From NCBI GenBank assembly GCA_023334545.1, contig JAADVB010000165.1:1-43197 (forward strand): a DNA stretch of 43,197 nt. Direction: 5' to 3'. The translations under genes and the position numbers were made by a program. The DNA comes from Salisapilia sapeloensis. Taxonomy: Eukaryota > Oomycota > Peronosporomycetes > Peronosporales > Salisapiliaceae. The notes under the pieces are model-generated. The model made no database searches. It was not told where the DNA came from and saw only the letters and a list, made by a program, of their open reading frames with translations. Positions 21,301-29,801 of this stretch are shown here, in pieces (positions within the stretch are counted from its first letter, which is position 1; the number at the start of each line of letters is the position of its first letter).

Positions 21301-22169
21301 TATTGCTCATTGAAAGTGGACTGACAATTGCACAACTTGATACTATCCTTCGTCCTCCGACGCCGCGACTCTCGGCTTTGGTCATTCGAAGCACGGTCGT
21401 TAATGATCCGCTCTACTCTTCTCTCTTATCGATCTTAGAAACGCAGGTGGAAATCAAGGTATTGGCATTCCAGCACGTCCAATTCCATCTAGCAAAAGGA
21501 GCATTCTCACGATTGGTGAGACTTTTTACGACCAAGCTCTTTGGTTTGGAGCAGCTCTTGTTCGAAGATGTCAATTGTGGAGATCCTGGTCAAGCGTGGA
21601 CTGATGTGGTGGATGCCGTCGGCGACTATTTCTTCGGACGCTATGGGAAGCTGCATACACTCAGTCTTTCGTCGCTGGGTCTTCAAGATAGTGTGATGCA
21701 ATCCGTGTCGTCAATGCTGACGACCAACCACGTGCTGACAAGCCTGGACCTCTCCTGCAACGCCATCGGAGACACGGGAGCGATGGTTCTGGCACAAGGC
21801 GTGCGTGCCAATACTTTTCTGCGATGCTTGGACCTGTCAAGCAACCACATCCAAAGTCGAGGTGCCAAAGCCATCGTTTCAAGTGGTCACTCGTTGCAAA
21901 CGATCGATCTGGGCAACAACTTCATCCTACGAGATCTTGTACCGTTCCTTACGATGTCACCACCAACGATCATGATGGATGCCAATCTGGTCGTGGCGAA
22001 CGTGTCTGCGCGGATCTGCGGGACGGGAGAAAAAGCTGTCCTTCCTACTCCGCTCTCACCTACCAGGTGGCTTCAAAAGCAGTCAAACAGGACGTCCAAG
22101 GAAGCTATCAAATGGCCTCGAAAGCGCAACAAGAAGCCCCCGGCCATCCTGCCGGTGCACATTCGATAG
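18343..22169 (+). CDS. TPR / IQ-motif / leucine-rich-repeat scaffold protein, five exons
   Basis: Exons 18343-19476, 19539-20017, 20069-20381, 20434-20559 and 20616-22169 join in frame (introns 62, 51, 52 and 56 nt, all GT-AG) to about 1201 aa. TPR-like helix pairs occur at 214-340 (RLGLLLYRTEHYYEAYQHLR, KAIELGDDSTITWRRFAQ) and 488-520 (SLARNAYDCNQMESAIKYME). From 543 to 860 there are about six IQ-like calmodulin/light-chain sites, for example VHIARAFRGYWDRKK, AAVRIQKQAAQYL, AAHTIQRWYRGERVR, SATSIQRAWRKHHG and AATCLQSQLKGW. Residues 1030-1123 hold ribonuclease-inhibitor-type LRRs (VLTSLDLSCNAIGDTGA, FLRCLDLSSNHIQSRGA). The tail is basic. Upstream sequence is open only from a TTG, so I chose ATG 18343. 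This combination suits an axonemal or basal-body scaffold in a zoospore-forming organism, an inference. It is convergent with the next gene (96 bp between stops). Confidence 0.88.
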
Positions 22170-22265
22170 AGAGAAACGTTTACAGCCTTTTGGACTCCTT
22201 GTTTTTGTTAAGATACCTAAAAGATCCAGGTCGGAAAGAATGAAAAATGTCCTTGGTAATCTGGT

Positions 22266-23408
22266 CTACATGTCGCCCTCGTAGATAAGCTCTTCGTCGT
22301 CCTGTTTCTTGCGGAAGATTTGGTCGCCCTCCCCAAGCGATACGTCGACGGAGGACGGTCCGATCGGTCGCTGCAGTGGTGCTGGCTTCTTTTCTCCCGC
22401 AACTCCCGTGAGTGGCGTCATGACCTCTTCGTAGTCGTCTGACGCTTCCTGCTCTCGCATCAACGCCGTCTGTCGAGCGCTTTCTCGCACCTTGGCGCCG
22501 ACGTGGATTAACAGCATGATGAGGGCGACACCGCCAAAGACAATGCCCGTGACGGCCGGCCCGGATAAGGAGACTCCAGGGTTGGCTTCCTTGACGTACA
22601 GCTTGTATGACTTGTCCCAGTCCGAGACCAGTCCCGACTCCTTCTTGCAGCACTTGAGGTGTTCTCCCCACATGCCGTTCGTAATGACACACTTGCCGTC
22701 AAGTCCTTGGCACTTTTCCGCCAGGTCGTCCCACCTGTATGTGGAGGATTTGTCGTACTAGAAGAGAGAAATTAGATCGTACATAACCTGTCTAGATGTG
22801 CTTAAAGGTACCTTGAGCGTGGAAGAGAGACAGCCAGCGAGGACCATGGACGTGCCCTCTGGATCTCCGTAGCAGCCTCCGTTGATCTGCTTGCTGCCCG
22901 ACACGGATTTCGTCTTGTCCGTGTACTTGACGGCAGTTCGACCGACAGCCCAGAAGCTTTCGCAATCGACCGAAGCGAAGAGCGTCGCGAATACGTTATC
23001 CGATGGCGGGTCGTTCGCACGGTCGATACGCCATTTGAGAGTAGGACCGTACAAGAAGCCGCAGCTCTCAGCGTCCGGCGGACTCGCCTCCTGCTGACAG
23101 TCAGGCATTTGGGTCGAGTCGCGCTTGTCGGCGTAACAGCATCCGTTGGCCTTGGCCTGCGTGTAGATGGACGGCAAAGAGCTCATGAGCGTCTGGTTGC
23201 TCAGGTTGAGCGTGGTGCCATCGGGTCCTTCCTTGGGCGTGATGCACGTGTAGGGGCACGTGACGCATCCGCCAAAGTCGCCGTCGTAGTTGGACCAGTC
23301 CTGCGTCGAGACCTTGATGTCGTAGGCGGCGGACTGGTTAAACTTGGATTTGGCGTGCGCGGAGGCCGCGAGTCCGAGGGTCGCAACGAGCCAGAGTCCG
23401 AACTTCAT
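22266..23408 (-). CDS. Cys-rich type I membrane protein divergent from cellulose synthase
   Basis: Exons 22812-23408 and 22266-22757 join in phase 0 across a 54-nt GT-AG intron (CTC AAG|gtacc ... ttctag|TAC GAC) to 362 aa. Residues 1-19 (MKFGLWLVATLGLAASAHA) are a clean signal peptide with an AxA site. The ectodomain (20-264) has many cysteines in pairs and clusters (GGCVTCPYTC, NGCCYADK, KCC) and N-glycosylation sequons NQS, NLS and NQT. One membrane helix follows at about 265-286 (VTGIVFGGVALIMLLIHVG), then a 75-residue cytosolic tail with acidic and basic clusters. I do not recognise the ectodomain family; it may be oomycete-specific. The longer frame upstream of the signal peptide lacks support. 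Its ATG is 495 bp from that of the divergent cellulose synthase. A TCACTTC initiator-like element lies just before the ATG. Confidence 0.88.
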
Positions 23409-23903
23409 GGTTTGGAAGTGAAAGTACCGAACGAGAGAGGTTTCGGTCGTCGGCCGGCAAATGCTGCTTTGGTAGAGAAAACGGAGGGTGGTGCGAAAAA
23501 AAAGGAACAAGGGGGCGACGGAACCCACTTCTGTCGGAATTTTATCCAATGACGATCCGTCGGGAGGAAGAACTGGAGCTGGCGTGCCTCCGCTCAAGTC
23601 TTGCGTCGTGACTTTTCGGCAGGTTTCGAGGTGTCACCGAAACGTTCCGGCTATTTTGAAGGCCCCTGGGACAGGAGGTTTCAAAACCTCTCACGAACCA
23701 GGTCCGGAGACTGGATTTTTCTATGGGAAAGATTTTTTTGGATGCGCTCGCGACGGGACGATATTCCGAAATACGAGCTGCAGACAAAACCGCCTCCCGC
23801 CAGAAGCCGTCAAAACCCAAAAAGAAGGCGACGGACACAAGCGCTGCTCCAGACTCTCCCGAACCTCTTTGACCAAAAGCTCTTTGGTACATCACACACA
23901 CAC
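23409..23903. promoter_or_regulatory. Shared upstream region of the membrane protein and cellulose synthase genes
   Basis: 495 bp between two divergent start codons. No convincing gene lies inside; the frames here are GC-rich shadows. It must hold both promoters, and co-regulation of the pair is possible. A short CA run (cacacacaca) immediately precedes the cellulose synthase ATG. I could not identify a specific factor site. Confidence 0.5.
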
Positions 23904-26900
23904 ATGTCTGCCGCCGACATCGTCGCGGGCATCGTCGGATGCATCGGTGGCTTGTCGCTCGCGCTAGGGGGGTGGTCCAGCCTCAGCCTTGGCGCGCGCT
24001 CCCTCTTTGTCGCGACGCAGTTTACCTCTGGATTTTCCATGTACGCTCTTCCGCACTTCACTGTATTCGAGTGTAACTGACTTTGTGCTATATAGGGGAT
24101 TCGCGGCATGCTACACAGCGATCCGATACCTTGCAGCTGACACGAACGAGTGGATTGCAATAGGCGCCGGTGCTGGAGCCGGTGCCGCGGTCTCGCTCCT
24201 CGTCGGCTTCCTCACGGCCATCGGACCATCCATCCTCATTCTCATCTCGGGAGCCATCATTGCCCCGTACATTCTTCTCTTCGACGCCCACGCCGGCGCC
24301 AAGCTCTATCCCGAAGACAATCAGCTCGCCCGTCAAGAGTTTGTCATTGCCTTTATCATCATCTTCTTCCTGGTCATGTGCTCTCGAAGCAAGACGAGTG
24401 AGATGGAGAACCACCGGATCAAGTACGTCATTCTCTCGTCAATCGTAGGCGGATGGATCTTAGCAGACGGTGTCACGCGCTTCATTGGCGACGACACACT
24501 CGCAAAGGTGCTTTACAAGTCCATGCAGGATGGAGGCCAAGTGGCCCTCGACTCTATGGACGCCTCTGTTCAGGTGCTCATGTTCTGCGTCTGGGCTGGT
24601 GTCTTTGTCGTCGGTCTCATGAACCAGTTTGCCATGCGCTGGGGCGTCGGATGCTACAACAAAGTCGGATCTCACAAGTCGATGGGTCAGATGGAAGACA
24701 CTATGCCAGAACTTCCGACAGGTGCTACGCTCGCTGCGCAGCAACAGAGCGAAAAAGTGCGTCTTGTGTGCGAGAACTGCTTTGCCACAGTGCCGACTGG
24801 AACTGCCTTCTGTACGGAGTGTGGTGAAGCGATGCCATCGGATGACCAGGACCCGAACATCTCTATCTCCCAGGCTCAGATGCCGTCGGTGTCTGTCAAC
24901 AGCAAGTCACAGGCACCTGACCGCTGGCAGCCGATTCCTCACCGCTCGTACGTGTCCACGACGTCGTTTGTCGACCCGAAGATGGCCAAGGAGTCGAGCA
25001 TGACCGATGGTCGCTCTATTCGTTTCATGGACGCTGGCGATGGTGACAAGTCGTACTCGCAGGCTCGTCCGAACTTTTACGAACCGTCCTTCCGTTCGTT
25101 TGCCATGAGCACGTACAGTATTGCTAACCGCGCTGCGGAACCGGTGGAGACACCGAACGTTCGCAAGTACAAGATGAGTGGCAGTGGTCTCTTCCATATT
25201 GTCTACGTCCTGTCTGGTATCTTGGGATTGTGGTGGCTCTTCAACCTGGTTCAGTTCTACCCGCAGGAAAGTTACTGTAGCCGTAACGCCCCCACTCTTC
25301 CTTGCTCGGAGCTGGAAGAGAGTGTTGCGAAGGACTGTTACTCTTCGAAGAAGAACTTTGACGCCAGCACAGACGAGGGATACTGTATCAAGGACACGCC
25401 GTGGGGTGTATGGATGATGTTCTTCATGTTCGTCTTCTCCGAGTTCCTCAATTTCTTCCTCGGTCTCCTCTTCAACTTCAGTATGTGGCGCCCCATCCGT
25501 CGTGGCGCTCGCTACATGAACGACTTCAAGCCGCCAATCCCGAAGGAGCAGTGGCCGAGCGTCGACATCTTCCTATGTCACTACATGGAACCTGTGGAAG
25601 ATAGCATGCGCACTCTCAAGAACTGTCTCTCAATGCAGTACCCACCGGAGCTCATCCACATCTTCATTCTAGATGATGGTTACACAAAGTCCGTCTGGGA
25701 CGCCAACAACCACTTCAAGGTTACGGTCAACACTAAAGTCATCGAGATCGCTGGTGACTTGCGCGGAGACCTCGCTCGTCTCATGCACGAACGCATCGTC
25801 GGCCCTGTCCAGGACGACGCTTCTCTCAAGGCATGGCGTCGTCAGCACTCTTCCGTACGCGAGCTGCGTAAGGAAGGAGGCAAGGGTGTGCAACGTCGTG
25901 ACTGTGCCGTCGGCTCTCTGTCCGATGATTACGATTACCGTGACCGTGGCATTCCGCGTGTAACGTTCATTGGGCGCATGAAGCCCGAGGTGCATCACTC
26001 CAAGGCCGGTAACATTAACAACTGTATGTTCAACGAAGGCGCTGACGGCAAGTACCTCGTCATTCTGGATAACGATATGAAGCCTCACCCCAAGTTCCTG
26101 CTCGCCGTGCTTCCGTTCTTCTTCTCGGAAGGCGAAGCCGTCGACGGCGGCGGACGCCAGTACTCTGATGACATTTCATGGAACCAAGTGTCGTACGTCC
26201 AGACGCCGCAGTACTTTGAAGACACACCGCAACTGACGATCATGGGCGATCCGTGTGGTCACAAGAATACGATTTTCTTCGATGCTGTGCAGTGTGGTCG
26301 TGATGGATTCGACTCGGCCGCCTTTGCCGGTACGAACGCCGTCTTCCGTCGCCAAGCCTTCGACTCGATTGGTGGTATCCAATACGGTACGCAGACGGAG
26401 GATGCCTACACTGGTAACATTTTGCACACGTCCGGATGGGACTCTGTCTACTTCCGCAAGGACTTTGAGGGAGAAGCCAAGGACCGCATCCGTCTCTGTG
26501 AAGGTGCCGTGCCCGAGACCGTGGCTGCGTCCATGGGCCAGCGTAAACGTTGGGCCAAGGGTGCCGTTCAGATTCTTCTGATGAAGAATGAGAGCGAGGT
26601 CGACCCGGACTGGCGCCCACCGCGCGTGCCTGCTCCGGACCCAAAGCCGCAGCTGGCGTTCGCACGTAAGATGTTCTACTACGATTCCGTCTTCTACCCC
26701 TTCGGTAGTATCCCGGCTATCTGCTACGTGGTCATCGCCGTGTACTATTTGTGCACTGGCTCTGCTCCAATTTACGCTGCTGGTACGCAGTTCATGTACT
26801 CGTTCTTGCCGGTCATGCTCATCCGATGGATGCTCAACTTGCTGGCCAACCGCGCCGTCGACAACAACGATGTGTGGCGTTCGCAGCAGACGTGGTTCTC

Positions 26901-27354
26901 GTACTCGTTTATCACGTTGCTGGCCATTGTGGAAGCCCTGCAGGCTCGTCTGTCTGGCAAGGACAAGAGTTGGGCGAACACTGGTGCCGGTCAGAAGACG
27001 AGTTGGACGGAAATCCCGAATGTGCTCATGTTCTTCACGCTGGCCATCTCGCAGGTTGTGGCTCTCGTCCGCTTCTTCCAGTACGAGAACGCGACGAACC
27101 CGTGGAACTACGTGTCTGCCATGTTCTTCGGTTTCTTCATTATGTCGCAGTTCTACCCGATGGTCAAGATGAGTATCAGCGAGTACTGTGGCTGGGACCA
27201 CACGGCCGCGACGTTCACGGCGAACATCTTTGGAAGTCTGATCTTGGTCTTCATCGTCGTCTTCGTCCAGCTGTGGCAAGTGTACTACGCCGAGAACTTG
27301 CGGGTGGCCCAGGGAGAAAGCACGCTGTCCGCCGTTAGCGCCACGTCGACGTAG
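23904..27354 (+). CDS. Cellulose synthase catalytic subunit (oomycete CesA, probably CesA3-like)
   Basis: Exon 23904-24040, a 55-nt intron, then exon 24096-27354 give 1131 aa. It is a GT2 processive beta-1,4-glucan synthase making wall cellulose from UDP-glucose at the plasma membrane. Catalytic landmarks are DD 572-573 (ILDDGYTK), DND 704-706 (LDNDMKPHPKFL), TED 813-815 and QRKRW 861-865. About six hydrophobic spans fill the first 230 residues, and more flank the catalytic domain (about 390-410, 470-500 and 900-1110). A Cys4 motif CENC(271-274)...CTEC(285-288) looks like a zinc ribbon in the cytosolic linker. I see no pleckstrin-homology domain, and the length suits the CesA3 class rather than the PH-bearing paralogues; this assignment is from memory of the family. 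The spliced N-terminus MSAADIVAGIVGCIGGLSLA is membrane-like, while the intronic frame reading is not. The 3' flank is pyrimidine-rich. Confidence 0.95.
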
Positions 27355-28045
27355 AGCACGTATCTACTGTAGTCTTTTGTGGTCTCGACTCGCGTAGGAC
27401 CGCGCTTTTCTTTTCTTTTTCCCTAGGTTTCTAGCTGTAGGCTCGGAATCGCCTTGAATCAGACACATTACACTCTTTTCGATTGTACTCAAGTTGATCT
27501 TCCTTCTTCGATTGTCTCAGGTGCCGTCGATCGGTCTGTCAAAGTAACGCATGCAGAGCACGTCACTGGGTGACTCCATGTCGGTAGAGCAGGGCGTACG
27601 TAACTCGACTCAGGAGTGCGGCTATTATTCTGATCACGATAGTCGTCGGTTGATTGGCAGAGACGCCTAGGAAAATTAGACCAGTATCCGCGACTTTGGC
27701 AGGTGCGCCTGGGAAAAATTGGACCCGTATCCGCGACTGACTCGATACACTCATCCAGCTGAAGAATCTTGAACTTCTACGCACCGGTGCACTCGCTCGG
27801 TCGCTACTGCCCATCCAGGCAGGAAAGTGAACAATCCGACCGTCGAGTGCCTTCACTCCACCCTCGTCCAGTCGTGACATTGAAAAGACACAATGGATTT
27901 CTACTACAGATAGATACATTCTACAGCCCAGATTTCCATATCTTCCTAGAAGTAGCTTTATCTAGGTGTCCATACGGTCGAGCTTAGAGAAAGTGAACTG
28001 GTCATTGCATTCGTCTTAGAAAATTAATCCGCAGCTATGCCTACT
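27355..28045. other. Intergenic stretch between the convergent CesA and PHD genes
   Basis: About 690 bp. It starts with the CesA 3' flank, including a pyrimidine tract near 27408-27426, and contains a two-copy imperfect tandem repeat (listed separately). A 118-codon minus-strand frame spans 27563-27919, but it covers the repeat, matches no family I know and has no plausible splice partners. I do not call it a gene. Confidence 0.45.
27664..27738. repeat. Two-copy imperfect tandem repeat, unit about 42 bp
   Basis: Copy one begins at 27664 (cgcctaggaaaattagacc...) and copy two at 27706 (cgcctgggaaaaattggacc...). Both end in the identical core gtatccgcgact (27684-27695 and 27727-27738). The copies differ by single-base changes and one inserted A, as expected for an old local duplication. 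Confidence 0.7.
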
Positions 28046-29545
28046 TTACACCTGAGATTGTAGTTGTGGTCTATTCAGGAACGTCGAGAGCTTTGGGAGG
28101 TTACTGGCGTGATGCTTGGGGCACATAAATCCCAATGGGCTATCACTGGCTTTCGGAGGCACGCACTGCGCATGGTACGATGTGGGGCACAGTCGGCAGT
28201 GCGCAAACTCGTCACTGCCTTTAGAGCCTTTGCACCCCACGCACTCGTGGCGAGGGCATTTGAATGGTTCGTCCTGCCTACGCTCCCCATCCAGAGTCGC
28301 ATCCAGCGGTAGCAATTTCCCGTTTGCAAAGCGTCGAGCCATAGGACTGTGATCGATACAGCTCTGATGGTAAAAGTGTCGGCATTCAGGCTCGGAGCAT
28401 TTGAACATGCCTCCTTCTTTATTAATTACGCCAACATCACCACAGATGAAACACTGCTGCTCATTATGTTTGCAGAGTATGCACTTCCAATGATGCTTGG
28501 AAGAGGCGTCTAGATTCAGACAGCCCAAGTGAGACCTAGCAGGGCAGCCACCAGCGCAAGAGATCATCTCCGTCTGCTGCCCATCCTCTAGTTTACCGCA
28601 CACAGCACAAAGATTCGTATAGTCACGCACGTATTGCTGCAAACTACGTGGGCTGGAGCTTTTCTTTACTTTCGTCTTGCTATCGTTGACATGACCGTCG
28701 CTACTTTTCCTCTTCTGACTAGCGTTGCGACCTGGGGAAGCTGCTTTCGAGGTTTCTGGTCTCGACCCATTCGACTTGTCACCCACTGCTTTCCCCCCTT
28801 TCGACTTTCCGTGCTTGTCCTGGTCGGCACTAATGACGGGGTTGATAGGCTCAATATCCGCTTCGCCACTTCCCTGTCGGAGTTTCTCTTGCTGCATATC
28901 GTAAATTCGCCACTTGCCTGGGACTTTCGACCCGCGTTTAGCGAGGCGAGTCAGTCTCTTTCGACTGAAGAACTCGTCTTCATCTGTACTCCAGCCTAAG
29001 TAGTGCACCGTAAGTCCGTCGGTGGACTCACCGGCGACGCGACCAGCGAGCCATGTCCGCGTGAGGACACAAAAGACGTCGACATCCTGCCCGACGGAGA
29101 ATGGAAAGCTGTTTTCGGCGGAGGATGCAGGCGTGACTGCAACTTCCGTTCGAGGAGGCTCAATCTGCTGACTCTCGGACTCGAGTGACTCAATCTGGCG
29201 ATCAATTTCTTCCTGCTGAGCACGCAATTTGGCAATTTGCTTATCAACTTCCTGTCGGCGAAGCTGCTTTAGTCGCTCTACTAGTTGCTTCTGAAGCTCG
29301 TCGTGCGTTTGCCAGCTGACAGTCGCTTTGGAGCCACGAGGGGCGAGGTGCTGCAAATTGGATATGCTGATGGTGGCGGTGCCCCGAAAGCTGGTCGCTA
29401 TATAATATATTCTAATGGACGTCTTAGTGGCAGTGATGATGCGAGCTGGAAGCCAGCTTTTCGTCGGGGCATGATAAGCGTCCACATCTTGATCGATGGC
29501 AAACGTTAGGTCCTCGAGAGCTCCATCGCTTCGGTCGCTGGCCAT
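28046..29545 (-). CDS. PHD-finger chromatin reader with two Tudor/agenet-like domains
   Basis: Intronless, 499 aa. Two related beta-barrel-like domains occur at about 14-75 (VDAYHAPTKSWLPARIITAT) and 148-210 (VDVFCVLTRTWLAGRVAGES). Both have the pattern 'V D V/A ... W L x x R', typical of Tudor/agenet/chromo-barrel folds. A coiled coil at 83-125 separates them. A Lys/Ser-rich linker (240-300) carries nuclear localisation-like clusters. From 313 on come Cys/His arrays: CAVC...CAGGC...CLNLD...CILC, then CFICGD...CSEPECRHFYHQSC, and C...C...CRLCPTSYHAQC...CPKHH. This resembles the PHD plus C5HCH arrangement of NSD-type histone methyltransferase partners, but no SET domain is present, so it is probably a histone reader rather than an enzyme. 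It runs in tandem with the HEAT gene (256 bp apart). Confidence 0.85.
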   Translation of the reverse strand: MASDRSDGALEDLTFAIDQDVDAYHAPTKSWLPARIITATKTSIRIYYIATSFRGTATISISNLQHLAPRGSKATVSWQTHDELQKQLVERLKQLRRQEVDKQIAKLRAQQEEIDRQIESLESESQQIEPPRTEVAVTPASSAENSFPFSVGQDVDVFCVLTRTWLAGRVAGESTDGLTVHYLGWSTDEDEFFSRKRLTRLAKRGSKVPGKWRIYDMQQEKLRQGSGEADIEPINPVISADQDKHGKSKGGKAVGDKSNGSRPETSKAASPGRNASQKRKSSDGHVNDSKTKVKKSSSPRSLQQYVRDYTNLCAVCGKLEDGQQTEMISCAGGCPARSHLGCLNLDASSKHHWKCILCKHNEQQCFICGDVGVINKEGGMFKCSEPECRHFYHQSCIDHSPMARRFANGKLLPLDATLDGERRQDEPFKCPRHECVGCKGSKGSDEFAHCRLCPTSYHAQCVPPKASDSPLGFMCPKHHASNLPKLSTFLNRPQLQSQV

Positions 29546-29801
29546 GGCACTGGCACGAGGTAGAAAGTAAAGTTGAAGGCCATTGTATGTCAGTTTAGCT
29601 TATACAACGATGCAGCTATAGCTTGGGTGGAAAATATAAAAAAGAGCTGTGAAAATAGACATGTTGGCAGGCCATTGGAAACATAGCTCCTACTTCTACT
29701 CTCCTTTTGCGACTTGTTACTCCATGACAATTTACAAACCGGAAGACAATTTAACGCCAAAGTTGGTAGCTCACTTTGGATGTGCATTATGCCTGTTCTA
29801 C

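Noticed and set aside
26176-27279. Long antisense frame (367 codons) opposite CesA
   Set aside because: It mirrors the strong GC-rich third-position codon use of the sense gene, has Arg/His/Val-rich composition and no family motif.
27563-27919. 118-codon minus-strand frame after CesA
   Set aside because: It spans the tandem repeat, has no recognisable motif and no splice partner.
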